Source: Ferrimonas sp. YFM (GTDB lineage: Bacteria > Pseudomonadota > Gammaproteobacteria > Enterobacterales > Shewanellaceae). From it: DNA of 64,000 nt. Under the pieces are notes generated by a model. It saw only the letters and a list, made by a program, of their open reading frames with translations, made no database searches and was not told where the DNA came from. Made by a program: the position numbers and the translations under genes. Numbering within the stretch: the first letter of the stretch is position 1; each line of letters starts with the position of its first letter. This document shows, piece by piece, positions 1 to 9,567 of the stretch. The DNA is taken from the NCBI RefSeq assembly GCF_030296015.1, contig NZ_AP027368.1, positions 2,232,001 through 2,296,000 of the forward strand, written 5' to 3'.

Positions 1-1163
1 TGGTGCACGTAGAAGTCCAGATAGACAGGCTCCTTTCGGGACAGGCCATGCTCATAGGTGGCCATTGCCTTAACGTAGAAGAAGCGATTGCGATCCTTCT
101 GACGCCGCTCCTCTTCGCCGCCAAAGAAGTACTGCTGAGGATAAAACTCCACGGTGTCGTAGACAGGCTCCTGATGGAACAACAGGGTCTGCAGCTGCTC
201 ATGCCAGAGATCGATGTCCAGATAGAGTGACGCCAGGCCTTCTCCATCGGCGCAGGCCACCTCAAATACCGCTTGCTCCACCAGTTGATACACCTGCTCT
301 CTGTGGTCTGGCTCTGACCACAGACAGTGGCGCAGCAGCAAGGCATCGCTGTGGTTGGTTTCGCTGCGGTCATTGAAGAAGGCGGAGGCTTTAAGCAGCA
401 GAGCGGCGCGTTGCCAACGGCGGTCGGACACATAGAGGTGCAGAGAGTCTGAGCGCTCTTCTATTTGTCGCCTTAGGTGACGGATGACCGCCAAAGTGCC
501 GGGACTCAAGGTGACCAGGGCGAGCTCCTTTTGCCAGCTTTGCCACTGGGACAGGGAGATGCGCCCTTTTACCTCCAGGGGGGCGCTCAGGGGAGGCTGC
601 TGCAACAGGTGCTCAAAGTTATCCCAGCGGCGGGTGGGGCCCACATTCAGGCGGATAAGGAAGCGGTCGTAAAGGGCGTCCAGGCCCTGATCATCCTGAG
701 GGATCTCATTGGACGCCGCCATCAGCGCCATCAGCGGCACAGGCAGAGAGTGTTCGCCATTTCGGAACAGGCGCTCGTTGATCAGGGTCAGCAGGGTATT
801 CAGAATGGCGGGGCTGGATTTCCAAATCTCGTCGAGGAAGGCAAAGCGCGCAGTGGGGAGGTAGCCATCCACCTGGCGCAGATATCTGTCCTCTTTCAGC
901 TCTTTAAGGGACACCGGGCCGAACACCTCGTCCGGGGTGCTGAACCGATTCATCAGACATTCAAAATAGTCCTCACCCTCGAAGGCCTGGGCGATTCGCC
1001 TGGCCATCAGGCTCTTGGCGGTGCCAGGGGGGCCGTAAAGGAAGCTGTTTTGTCCGGTCAGTGCGCCCAGCAGGGCCACGGCAAGGGTCTCTTCCCGCTC
1101 CTGCAGGCCAACCTGCAACTGATCGATAAGGGCTTGAATCTGGGATTGTCTGGCATTACCCAT
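1..1163 (-). CDS. ravA: RavA-type MoxR AAA+ ATPase (partial, runs off left edge)
   Basis: About 387 codons are visible and the frame is still open at the window edge, so the C-terminus is missing. Walker A GPPGTAKS lies at about residues 44-51. The Walker B region FAFLDEIWKSS lies near 106-116 and is followed by an ILNTLLTLINER stretch typical of RavA. RavA is a MoxR-family hexameric ATPase that in E. coli works with ViaA and binds the lysine decarboxylase CadA; whether viaA follows cannot be seen. The ATG at 1163 has GGAG about 9 bases upstream. RavA rather than another MoxR member is inferred from these motifs and the helical region after the AAA core. Confidence 0.88.
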   Translation of the reverse strand, partial: MGNARQSQIQALIDQLQVGLQEREETLAVALLGALTGQNSFLYGPPGTAKSLMARRIAQAFEGEDYFECLMNRFSTPDEVFGPVSLKELKEDRYLRQVDGYLPTARFAFLDEIWKSSPAILNTLLTLINERLFRNGEHSLPVPLMALMAASNEIPQDDQGLDALYDRFLIRLNVGPTRRWDNFEHLLQQPPLSAPLEVKGRISLSQWQSWQKELALVTLSPGTLAVIRHLRRQIEERSDSLHLYVSDRRWQRAALLLKASAFFNDRSETNHSDALLLRHCLWSEPDHREQVYQLVEQAVFEVACADGEGLASLYLDIDLWHEQLQTLLFHQEPVYDTVEFYPQQYFFGGEEERRQKDRNRFFYVKAMATYEHGLSRKEPVYLDFYVH

Positions 1164-1345
1164 GGGGCTCTCCGCCTGGTCAACTCTTTTTACCATACTA
1201 CCTTCCACGGGCTTCGCCACTGAGTGTGGGGGCCCCAAGTTGTGAAAAGGGTCACCCTTAGCCTGACCTGGATTCAATTTTCTCCGAAGATGATGATTCT
1301 TTTCTGGACGGCTATGGATTAAGCTTCAGAAAAAGGGAGAGTTTT

Positions 1346-1750
1346 ATGGACTTTGACAAGCTGACCCTATTGGCCGGGGAGCGCAGTGCCACCCGAGGCC
1401 TGAACTATTTCAATGAGGGCCGGGTGGGCAGCCTGACCCTAAGCGGTGATCAGGTGGTGGCCCTGGTTGAGGGAAGAGAGCCGTACTCGGTGACCCTGAC
1501 CATCAATGACACCACCCTCGAGGGAGAGTGCTCCTGCCCGGCGTCGGATCACAGCGAGTTCTGCAAGCATTGCGTCGCCGTCGCCCTGGCGTGGGAGCAG
1601 GAGAGGCGTGCCCCCAGTTGGCTGGTCAATCACCTTAAGCGACAGAGGAAAGACCAACTCATTGACCACCTGGTCCGGCAGATCATGGCAGACGAGGTTT
1701 TGGCCAACAAATGGCAGCGGCGCGTCGAGTCTGCAAAGCTAAAGAAATAA
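1346..1750 (+). CDS. small SWIM zinc-finger protein
   Basis: A 134-residue protein with a SWIM motif (CxCxnCxHC) seen as CSCPASDHSEFCKHC near residues 53-67. SWIM domains bind zinc and usually mediate DNA or protein contacts, often as part of large SNF2-type proteins. Here the motif stands almost alone, followed by a basic Arg/Lys-rich C-terminus. GGGAG sits about 7 bases before the ATG. It is divergent from the ravA-like gene and precedes the GGDEF/EAL gene on the same strand after a 69-base gap. The specific function is unknown. Confidence 0.8.
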   Translation: MDFDKLTLLAGERSATRGLNYFNEGRVGSLTLSGDQVVALVEGREPYSVTLTINDTTLEGECSCPASDHSEFCKHCVAVALAWEQERRAPSWLVNHLKRQRKDQLIDHLVRQIMADEVLANKWQRRVESAKLKK

Positions 1751-1819
1751 TTACATTCCCTTTTCAGTTTTTATTTAGATCGGTTTTAAATTGTCGCTGA
1801 GAGGCGCCTTTAGTAGTGT

Positions 1820-4800
1820 ATGAGCAGAATAATAAGAATGAAGGATGCTCAGTTGCCGAACTCCCACTTTTTTGGGTCGCGCTTCTCCCATGTGATCTCC
1901 ACAGTCCTCAGTGCTTTGGTTGGTCTGTCCATGCTGAGTGTCTCTCTCTGGGCCGGCGCCGAAGAGGCGGAATCTCTGCAGGCGCAGAAGATGGAAGCGG
2001 TGGCCGAGCAGTTGCAACAGCGCATCAACGGCAAGCGCTATCTGCTGGACGCCGTTGGCCAACTGGTCAAATCCAATCCAGAGATTTCCCAACAGCAGTT
2101 TGAGCGAACCGCGGCGGACCTGATGGCCAATCACCAGGATGTGATCGCGGTGCAGCTGGCCCGCGCCTCAGTGATCTCCCATGTGTATCCCCTCTACGGC
2201 AATGAAGCGACGCTAGGGCACGATCTGCTGGAAGATCCGCAGCGGCGGGGCCCAATTCAACGTGCTCTCAATGCCAATCAGTCCACCCTGGCGGGGCCCT
2301 ACCTGCTGAGACAGGGGGGCGTGGGGCTGGTTATCCGTTTACCCATCTTCCTGGATCAGGGGCAGACCCAGCTTTGGGGTCTGGCCATTGTGGTGCTGGA
2401 CTGGAACCTGATTGCGGAGCAGGTGGGGCTGTCCGACGAAGAGGGGGCGATGCATTACGGCCTGCGCAGCCTGCAGAAGGACCCGGCCGCGGTCAGTCTT
2501 GGGGACAGCCTGCTGTTCAGTTCGCCTGAGGCGGTGATCAAGGTGCTGCAACTGCCCAACGCCCAGTGGCAACTGGCACTGAAAAAGGAGCAGGCTGGCG
2601 AGGTCACCGACGGTCTCACCATTCTCCTGTCGATGTTTGCCGGCTTTGGTCTGCTGTTCAGCTTGCTGGCCATGTTGTGGCGTCACAGACACAGCTGGCA
2701 TGCGCCCGCCACCCTCTCCGGCGCCTTGATTGCGGTCAGTGTGGCGGCCGTGATTGGCTACCACCAGGTTGAAAATCGCAACAACCGTCTGCAGGCGGTC
2801 AGGGCGGCGGATCACGTACGCCAACTCATTTACGAACGGATACAGGACAATCAGAACTACCTGTTTCTGCTCAGCCAGGAGTATCGACGGGGGCAGCTTG
2901 ACCTGCTGCAGTTCGCGCTCCGCGGCGGCCGTTTCGTTGAGGATCACCCTGAACTGCTGAACCTCAACTGGGTCAGCCGCGATCTGGTGATTCAGGAGGT
3001 CACCCCACGAAAAGACAATGCCCAGATCCTGGGGCTGACCATTAGCCTGGATGCGCCTCTGGAGGCCGCTCTCCAGGCCAGGGACAGTCGTAGCCCAGCC
3101 CATACCAGGCTGTTTAAGAATATTCAGGGGAAATACTCCTTCGAGACCTGGTACCCGGTCTACAAGGGCAATGAATTCCATGGGCTGATCGCCGCCGTGT
3201 ACGATGTGGATCGGCTGATTGACGCCGTAGCTCCCGAAGCCCTGACCAGTCGTTACCTCATCGCCATCTCCTACGGTCAGGACAACCCGGTCAATGGCCA
3301 AGGGGTAGGGCGTGAACTGGTGGTGCCCGGCCACGGTACCCGGCTCTACCTTCAGCCCAGGGGGAACTCCCTGAGCCGGGAAAGCCTGTTGATGCTGCTC
3401 GCCAGCTTCATCCTCGGCGGGGTGCTCTTCTTTGGCATTCGGGTGCTGCAGCGAACCAATCTCAATTTGTCCAAGCGGTTTGATGAGGCAAAAAACGCCC
3501 GCGATGCCCTGTTCCGGGAGAAAGAGTATTCCCAGATCACCCTGAGCTCCATTGCCGACGGTGTCATCACCCTGGATCGCAAGGGGCGAATACAGAGTCT
3601 CAATGAACCTGCCAGGCGATTGCTGGAGGAGAGCGTCGGCACCGTCGAACAGAAGCCTCTGACCCAGCTGCTGCCCCTTGAGCAGTCGCAACGGGAGCAT
3701 TCGCTGCAACGCCTGATCACCAAGGTGTTACTGGGTGAACCCGGTGGCCAAATCTATGGCTCCATTCGTCGCCGGGGTGAGAGGCTCTACCTTAACCTCA
3801 GTGCCAGCTGCATCCGGGTTAAGGATGAGGTAGAAGGGGCGGTGGTGGTGATTCACGATGTCACCGAACTCAACAGGCTGACGGAAGAGCTGGAGTACCG
3901 GGTGTGTCATGACGCCCTGACCGGGCTCATCAACCGCACCGAGTTTGAGAAGCAGTGCCTGGCGGCAACGGGCAATGGCCAGCACTTCCTGATCTACCTG
4001 GATCTGGATCAGTTCAAGCTGGTGAACGATACCTGTGGTCACCTGGCCGGCGACAAACTGCTGACTGAGTTGGCGGCGCTGCTGCAAACCGTGATTCACC
4101 CCGGGGATACCCTGGCGAGGCTGGGGGGCGATGAGTTTGGGGTGCTGCTGGCCCACTGTGATTCGGCCCAGGCCCAGGCCAGGGCCGAGCGTATCCGGAT
4201 TACGGTCAAGGAGTTTCGCTTCGTACTTGAGGAGAAGATCTTCGAGCTGGGGTGCAGCATTGGCCTGGCCGAGCTGCACCCGGATCTGGGGGATTATAAC
4301 GCCACCCTGGCCAAGGCTGACCTGGCCTGTTACATCGCCAAGGATCTGGGGCGTAACCGCATTCACCTGTTCACCAGTGACGATGCCCAGACCACCGCCA
4401 GGGAGGGGGAGCTCTCCTGGGCGGCTCAGCTCAATACTGCCCTGGAGCAGGGCCGCTTCCAGCTTTACCATCAGCCTATGGTCGCCATCGGCAGCGAGTC
4501 CAATGGTAAGACTAACTTCGAAGTGCTGTTGCGGATGGTGGGCCCAAAAGGGGAGAGTATTCCTCCCGGGGCCTTTATGCCGGCGGCTGAGCGTTTCCAT
4601 ATGGTGACGGCCCTGGACAGGTACGTGGTCGAGCACACCCTGCAGTTCCTCGAGAAGCGGCCCGAGGTGCAACAGGACCTTGGTATCTGCTCCATCAACC
4701 TCTCCGGTCAGTCCGTGGGCGACAGCGCCTTCGTGGAGTACCTGTGTCACCGCCTGGCCCACTCACCGATTCAGTCCAGCCACATCTGCTTCGAGATCAC

Positions 4801-5188
4801 CGAGACCGCCGCCATCGCCAACCTGCATAAGGCCAGGGAGTTTATCGAACGCTTGCGATCGAAAGGGGTAAACTTCGCCCTGGACGACTTTGGTTCGGGC
4901 ATGTCCTCCTTCGGTTACCTCAAGGCGCTGCCGGTGAACTTTTTGAAGATCGATGGCAACTTCGTGCGGGATATCGACCGGGATCCCCAGGACCGGGCGT
5001 TTGTGGAAGCGATTCAGAACATCAGTGCCGCCATGGGCATGGCCACGGTTGCCGAGTGCGTAGAGAACCCCCACACCATTGGCCTGCTGGCAGAGATAGG
5101 CGTCAATTATGGCCAGGGCTATGGGATTGCCATGCCTCGTCCTCTGTCGGAGCTCAAGCTCAGAAGCGGTGAGACGGTAGCGCCATGA
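1820..5188 (+). CDS. membrane sensor with PAS-like, GGDEF and EAL domains (c-di-GMP turnover)
   Basis: A 1122-residue protein. There is an N-terminal hydrophobic segment (about 25-45), a presumed periplasmic domain, two hydrophobic segments near 265-315, a second extracytoplasmic CHASE-like region and another transmembrane segment near 520-545. A PAS-like region lies at about 565-680, GGDEF at 690-855 and EAL at 870-1115. The cyclase signature LGGDEF is intact at 768-773, with no RxxD inhibitory site just before it. The phosphodiesterase side has EVLLR at 901-905 and the metal-binding DDFGSG at 1022-1027. Both activities look possible; the net direction cannot be told. The ATG at 1820 has no good ribosome-binding site; a downstream ATG at 1841 is an alternative. 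Confidence 0.92.
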   Translation: MSRIIRMKDAQLPNSHFFGSRFSHVISTVLSALVGLSMLSVSLWAGAEEAESLQAQKMEAVAEQLQQRINGKRYLLDAVGQLVKSNPEISQQQFERTAADLMANHQDVIAVQLARASVISHVYPLYGNEATLGHDLLEDPQRRGPIQRALNANQSTLAGPYLLRQGGVGLVIRLPIFLDQGQTQLWGLAIVVLDWNLIAEQVGLSDEEGAMHYGLRSLQKDPAAVSLGDSLLFSSPEAVIKVLQLPNAQWQLALKKEQAGEVTDGLTILLSMFAGFGLLFSLLAMLWRHRHSWHAPATLSGALIAVSVAAVIGYHQVENRNNRLQAVRAADHVRQLIYERIQDNQNYLFLLSQEYRRGQLDLLQFALRGGRFVEDHPELLNLNWVSRDLVIQEVTPRKDNAQILGLTISLDAPLEAALQARDSRSPAHTRLFKNIQGKYSFETWYPVYKGNEFHGLIAAVYDVDRLIDAVAPEALTSRYLIAISYGQDNPVNGQGVGRELVVPGHGTRLYLQPRGNSLSRESLLMLLASFILGGVLFFGIRVLQRTNLNLSKRFDEAKNARDALFREKEYSQITLSSIADGVITLDRKGRIQSLNEPARRLLEESVGTVEQKPLTQLLPLEQSQREHSLQRLITKVLLGEPGGQIYGSIRRRGERLYLNLSASCIRVKDEVEGAVVVIHDVTELNRLTEELEYRVCHDALTGLINRTEFEKQCLAATGNGQHFLIYLDLDQFKLVNDTCGHLAGDKLLTELAALLQTVIHPGDTLARLGGDEFGVLLAHCDSAQAQARAERIRITVKEFRFVLEEKIFELGCSIGLAELHPDLGDYNATLAKADLACYIAKDLGRNRIHLFTSDDAQTTAREGELSWAAQLNTALEQGRFQLYHQPMVAIGSESNGKTNFEVLLRMVGPKGESIPPGAFMPAAERFHMVTALDRYVVEHTLQFLEKRPEVQQDLGICSINLSGQSVGDSAFVEYLCHRLAHSPIQSSHICFEITETAAIANLHKAREFIERLRSKGVNFALDDFGSGMSSFGYLKALPVNFLKIDGNFVRDIDRDPQDRAFVEAIQNISAAMGMATVAECVENPHTIGLLAEIGVNYGQGYGIAMPRPLSELKLRSGETVAP

Positions 5189-5221
5189 CGCGGGTGACCC
5201 CCGCCCCATAACTCCAGAAAA

Positions 5222-5254
5222 TGAGATCGCCCTCTCAGAACGGGGGCGGTCTCA
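5222..5254 (+). terminator. stem-loop after the GGDEF/EAL gene, possible terminator
   Basis: An 11-bp stem (5222-5232 with 5244-5254, one G-U pair) lies 34 bases after the stop codon. It lacks a strong T-run, so termination is only a possibility. Confidence 0.4.
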
Positions 5255-5314
5255 GCCTTTACACTTATGGGCCTTTCCGGAATCCGTCGATTCCTGCCAA
5301 TTGGAACTCCCTGA

Positions 5315-7048
5315 GTGAAATATCGTCCACACCTCTTCTCCTTGAGATTGGGTCACGCCCTCCGTGCTTCCTGTCTGAATGCCGGCTATGGTCGTCCCCA
5401 ACTGATGAAGGACATCGCCGCGGGCCTCACCGTCGGCATCATTGCGTTGCCCCTTTCCATGGCACTGGCCATCGCCAGTGGCGTCGCCCCCCAACACGGC
5501 CTGTATACGGCGATGATCGCCGGGGTACTGATCGCCCTGACCGGCGGCAGCCGCTTCAGTGTCTCCGGGCCAACGGCGGCGTTTGTGGTGCTGCTGCTGC
5601 CCATTGCCCAGCAATACGGCCTGGGAGGGCTGCTGATGGCCACGTTGCTGTCCGGCGTGGTGTTGGTGAGCATGGCGGTGCTCAGACTCGGCCGTCTGGT
5701 GCAATATGTGCCCCCGGCGGTGACCCTGGGGTTCACCTCCGGCATCGCCCTGGTGATCGCGGTGATGCAGTTTAAAGATCTGCTGGGCCTGAGTGCCCCA
5801 GGTGACCTGCATGGGGCCCTGTCTGAAGCCCTGTGGCTGACCGGTGCCCTGGGCCAGCTTCAGTGGCCGACGGCTCTGCTGGGGTTGGCTACCCTGGGGC
5901 TGCTGCTGCTCTGGCCGAGACTGGGCCTGCGTTTTCCACCCCATCTTCCGGTACTGGCTTTGGCGGCGGTAGCGGCCTGGTGGCTGCAGCAGCAGGGGGT
6001 GGCGGTCGATACCCTGGGCAGCCGCTTCCACTACCCATTGGCAGAGGGAGGGGTCGGTCATGGGGTGCCCCCCTATCTGCCGAGTTTCGTCTGGCCCTGG
6101 CAACAACCTGGCCCGGACGGCACGCCTCTGGGATTGAGCTGGGCTATGCTGGGGGATCTGTTGCCGTCGGCCTTTGCCATCGCCATGCTGGGCGCCATTG
6201 AGTCACTGCTGTGTGCCATGGTGGTGGATGGCATGAGTGGCACCCGCCACAGCGCCAACAGCGAGCTGCTGGGGCAGGGGTTGGGCAATCTGGTTGCCCC
6301 CTTGTTCGGCGGCATTCCTGCCACTGCCGCCATTGCCCGTTCGGCTGCCAACGTCAAAAGTGGCGCGGTCAGTCCCATTTCGGCGGTAGTGCACTCATTG
6401 GTGGTGCTGGCGTCTGTGGTGCTGTTGGCGGATCTGCTGGCCTGGATCCCCATGACCGCCATGGCAGCCCTGCTGCTGACCGTTGCCTGGAACATGAGCG
6501 AAGCGCCCAAGGCGGTACGACTGCTCAGGCGCGCGCCCCTGGGCGATCAGTTGGTTCTGCTGCTCTGCCTGGTGATGACCGTCGCCTTTGACATGGTGGT
6601 GGCCATCGCTGCAGGCATGGTGATGGCCAGCTTGCTGTTTATGGGGGAGCTGGCGAAGATGACCAGGCTGAAGGATTTGGGAAACCACGCCAGGATATTG
6701 CCTGAAGCAGTGCCCCAGGGCTGGCGGGTACTCAAGGTCAACGGCCCGCTGTTTTTTGCCGCCGCGGACCGAATCTTTGCCGAGATTGCGGTGGAAACCG
6801 CCGGTGCCCAGGGGGTGATTCTCTATATGAGCAGTGTGCCCGTGCTCGATGCTGGCGGCCTGTCTGCCTTAGAGCGCTGGCTGGAAGTCTGTGAGCAGCT
6901 GGGCACCAAGGTGGTGATCAGTGATCTGCAGTTTCAGCCGCTGAAAACCCTGAGTCGGGCTGGCGTCGATCCCATTCCCGGCAGGCTCATCTTTGTGGCC
7001 GACCTTACTGCGGCACTTGAGGTTGCGAACAGCGGACGGTGTCACTGA
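5315..7048 (+). CDS. SulP-family anion transporter with C-terminal STAS domain
   Basis: A 577-residue inner-membrane protein of the SulP/SLC26 family, which moves sulfate, bicarbonate or dicarboxylates. The signature region IAGLTVGIIALPLSMALAIA is near residue 35, followed by many hydrophobic helices. A soluble STAS domain spans about 455-565, with a DAGGLSALE stretch. The start is a GTG at 5315; an internal ATG at 5405 would cut into the conserved domain. The 3' end overlaps the convergent WYL regulator by 44 bases. The substrate cannot be assigned from sequence. Confidence 0.9.
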   Translation: MKYRPHLFSLRLGHALRASCLNAGYGRPQLMKDIAAGLTVGIIALPLSMALAIASGVAPQHGLYTAMIAGVLIALTGGSRFSVSGPTAAFVVLLLPIAQQYGLGGLLMATLLSGVVLVSMAVLRLGRLVQYVPPAVTLGFTSGIALVIAVMQFKDLLGLSAPGDLHGALSEALWLTGALGQLQWPTALLGLATLGLLLLWPRLGLRFPPHLPVLALAAVAAWWLQQQGVAVDTLGSRFHYPLAEGGVGHGVPPYLPSFVWPWQQPGPDGTPLGLSWAMLGDLLPSAFAIAMLGAIESLLCAMVVDGMSGTRHSANSELLGQGLGNLVAPLFGGIPATAAIARSAANVKSGAVSPISAVVHSLVVLASVVLLADLLAWIPMTAMAALLLTVAWNMSEAPKAVRLLRRAPLGDQLVLLLCLVMTVAFDMVVAIAAGMVMASLLFMGELAKMTRLKDLGNHARILPEAVPQGWRVLKVNGPLFFAAADRIFAEIAVETAGAQGVILYMSSVPVLDAGGLSALERWLEVCEQLGTKVVISDLQFQPLKTLSRAGVDPIPGRLIFVADLTAALEVANSGRCH

Positions 7049-7868
7049 CCACCAACAGCTGACTCGCTGGGTCGAAAGCCTGAATCGGCGTGGCGATCTG
7101 CAGCCGGCGCAGGTGGTAATCCATCAGGGCCTGACGGCATGTCAGGGTGAGCTGGTCACCATCCATACCGTAGTCGATGGCGATCACCTCTCTCTGGGCA
7201 TCGCTGAACTGGGGGTTGGGCACCAGTGTCACCTTGACCCATTGATTCCACTGACTGTCCTGTTGTTGACTATGATCGCTGGGGTAGAGCAGTTTGGGCA
7301 GCCCCCTGATGCGGCTCAGCACCAGATCCAGATAGCGTTCATGCTGTTCACAATAGCCTCTCAAGTGCCAGCGATAGCCGTCATGCACCAGGGTGTGAGG
7401 GACGAATACCCGTTCGCTGATGGCGCCGGTGGCGATGGAGGCATACATCAGCTTTACCCTGGTGGCATTGCGGGCTGCAATCAGCAATTGGCGTACCACC
7501 GCCGGGTCAACCTGGCGCTGGGGCGGAACCACCAGTTCGGTATCGGCGCTGCGTATCGTCAGCAGTTCAAATCCGCTCTCCTCGAGCTGTTTCTGCTGCA
7601 TCAGCAGCTGCAGATACTCGGAGAAGTCTCCCTGGCTGAATCTGGGCTTAAAGTAGGGGCTGGGTTTGTACCCTTTTAGCCTGGTGTCGTATTTCAGTGC
7701 GGTGGGGGCCAGGCTCAGGTAATGATTGATGTCCCGGCTGGCTTGCTGTCGGCCAATGCCGAAGGTCTGGCACAGATGGCGGGTAGTCAGTCTTCCTTCC
7801 CATAGGGCGACGATCTCGATGTGTCGAAATCTCAGCTGTTGATCCCACTTGATGTTGCTTCTGTCCAT
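7005..7868 (-). CDS. WYL-domain transcriptional regulator
   Basis: 287 residues. An N-terminal helix-turn-helix (about 15-60, with TFGIGRQQASRDINHYL) is followed by a WYL-type domain near 145-230, including RVKLMYASI and GYRWHLRGYC. WYL regulators bind DNA and sense ligands such as nucleic acids or nucleotides. The gene lies 57 bases after pxpA on the same strand, so it may be the last gene of the pxp unit. Its end overlaps sulP tail-to-tail. No ligand or operator can be named. Confidence 0.88.
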   Translation of the reverse strand: MDRSNIKWDQQLRFRHIEIVALWEGRLTTRHLCQTFGIGRQQASRDINHYLSLAPTALKYDTRLKGYKPSPYFKPRFSQGDFSEYLQLLMQQKQLEESGFELLTIRSADTELVVPPQRQVDPAVVRQLLIAARNATRVKLMYASIATGAISERVFVPHTLVHDGYRWHLRGYCEQHERYLDLVLSRIRGLPKLLYPSDHSQQQDSQWNQWVKVTLVPNPQFSDAQREVIAIDYGMDGDQLTLTCRQALMDYHLRRLQIATPIQAFDPASQLLVVSDTVRCSQPQVPQ

Positions 7869-7925
7869 TCCAATCTGCCGGGCGAGAGTCGATGATGTGA
7901 CTATAAAGGCGACAGATGGGCGAAA

Positions 7926-8663
7926 TCAATATTGAGGCAGAGAAAAACCCAGTTTAGTCAGGTGATTGTGCACTAACTGGGCTCGCTCCAGGGCATTGGG
8001 GCTGTCCCCGTGCAGGCAGAGGCTGTCCACCTGAATGGGGTGGCTGATGCCATCCTGTCCAAGGATCACCCGGTCCCGGGCCAAGGCTGTTAACTGGGCC
8101 CTGACCGCCTCGTCGCCGCAGAGCAGGGCGCCTGGCTCGCTTCTGGGGACCAGGGCGCCAGCATGACGATAGAGTCGGTCTAGAAACCCTTCGCGGATCA
8201 CTGCCAGCTCAGCCTCGGCAGCCACAGTGAGCATGGGTGAACCCGCCAGTCCCATCAGGGCTGCATGGGGCACCACGCATTTGATCGCCCGGCAGATGAG
8301 TTGGGCCAGGGGACGGTCGTTGACCGCCTGATTGTAGAGGGCGCCATGGGGTTTGACGTACGCCAGCCGGGCATCCCGGCTGCGACAGATGCCATCGAGT
8401 TGCGCCAGTTGCTCGCAAAGGCTCTCCAGCAACAGGGCCGGATCCATGGCCAGCGGTTGGCGCCCAAAGTTGTCGGGATCCGGATAGCCAGGGTGGGCCC
8501 CAATGCGTACGCCTCGTCCTAGGCAGGCATCAACCGTCTCCTCCATTAGGGCGCTGCTGCCCGCATGACCGCCGCAGGCGATGCTGGCTGAGCTGACCCA
8601 GTTCAGCAGTTGCCGGTCAAAGGGGAAGCCTTCCCCTATGTCGACGTTAAGATCCAGTTCCAT
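7926..8663 (-). CDS. pxpA: 5-oxoprolinase subunit A (LamB/YcsF family)
   Basis: 245 residues, full length. It begins MELDLNVDIGEGFPFD, the metal-site start of the LamB/YcsF family, and has ACGGHAG, RIGAHPGYPD and VKPHGALYN motifs. With PxpB and PxpC it forms the ATP-dependent enzyme that opens 5-oxoproline (pyroglutamate) to glutamate. GAGG precedes the ATG. The start overlaps the end of pxpC by 17 bases, which points to translational coupling. Confidence 0.95.
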   Translation of the reverse strand: MELDLNVDIGEGFPFDRQLLNWVSSASIACGGHAGSSALMEETVDACLGRGVRIGAHPGYPDPDNFGRQPLAMDPALLLESLCEQLAQLDGICRSRDARLAYVKPHGALYNQAVNDRPLAQLICRAIKCVVPHAALMGLAGSPMLTVAAEAELAVIREGFLDRLYRHAGALVPRSEPGALLCGDEAVRAQLTALARDRVILGQDGISHPIQVDSLCLHGDSPNALERAQLVHNHLTKLGFSLPQY

Positions 8664-9567
8664 AGAGGCCTCGTTGCAACTGATAACGGTAACCCTGATA
8701 TTGCCGCTGAACCTGGTTAGCCTGCGTCAGGGTACAGGGCTCCAGGGTGAGCTCGCAGCCGGGTGGGGACTGGACCAGGTGATCGAGGTCTGGCTGTAAC
8801 AGGTAGCCCAGCACCGGATAGCCCCCTGTGGTTTGACAGCCCCGGCCCAGCACTATGGGGTGGCCGTCGGGCGGCAGCTGTATGGCGCCGGGAAAGACAG
8901 GCTTGGTCACCGATTCCAGAGGCAGCTGATAGGGGTGATCGCCATGAAGTCGAATGCCCATACGACTGACTGAGCGCGACACCAAGAGCCTCATGGCCGG
9001 TGCCCACTCTTCGTGGGCCGGAAGGTAACGCAGTCGGGTGTTGTGGGGGCGCCTAGCTATCCCTTCAATCTCAGGAAGCGGCGACTGCTGATCACCCAGG
9101 GGCAGACGGTCCCCCTTTAACAGGGGCCTGGCTGGCAGTTTGCTGCGCTCCAGGTCAGGATCCGTGCTGCAACTGTCCATCAGCTGGGGCAGGGCGATGC
9201 CGCCGCGCACCGCCAGGTAGCCATAAACCCCCTCTCCCGACGGGGTCAGGTTGAGGTGATCGCCGGCCTCGAAGGGGTAACGCCACCCAGGGAACAACCG
9301 ATACTCCTCCCCCTGACGTATCAGGTGGCCTCGGTGAGCCTGGCCGCAATAGGCGAAATACCCCTCGTCTTCAAAGCTCAGGGTCAGACTGCCTGGGCCC
9401 AGTTCCAATGCGGCGCGGGGTGTCGGATTACCACAGAGCCAGTTGGCGGACTCAAAGGCCAGCTGATCCATGGCACCCTGCCAGCTCACGCCAAGGTGCC
9501 GATGGCCAAAGCGGCCGCAGTCTTGCAGGGAGATGGGACCCGCCAGGGCGTCTATCACTATGCTCAT
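8647..9567 (-). CDS. pxpC: 5-oxoprolinase subunit C (biotin-dependent carboxyltransferase / KipA family)
   Basis: 306 residues. The N-terminus (GPISLQDCGRFGHRHLGV) and the GAIQLPPDGHPIVLG stretch are typical of the KipA/AHS2 family. The ATG overlaps the pxpB stop in an ATGA arrangement and the end overlaps pxpA, so the three genes are tightly coupled. It acts with PxpA and PxpB in cytoplasmic 5-oxoproline recycling. Confidence 0.94.
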   Translation of the reverse strand: MSIVIDALAGPISLQDCGRFGHRHLGVSWQGAMDQLAFESANWLCGNPTPRAALELGPGSLTLSFEDEGYFAYCGQAHRGHLIRQGEEYRLFPGWRYPFEAGDHLNLTPSGEGVYGYLAVRGGIALPQLMDSCSTDPDLERSKLPARPLLKGDRLPLGDQQSPLPEIEGIARRPHNTRLRYLPAHEEWAPAMRLLVSRSVSRMGIRLHGDHPYQLPLESVTKPVFPGAIQLPPDGHPIVLGRGCQTTGGYPVLGYLLQPDLDHLVQSPPGCELTLEPCTLTQANQVQRQYQGYRYQLQRGLYGTGS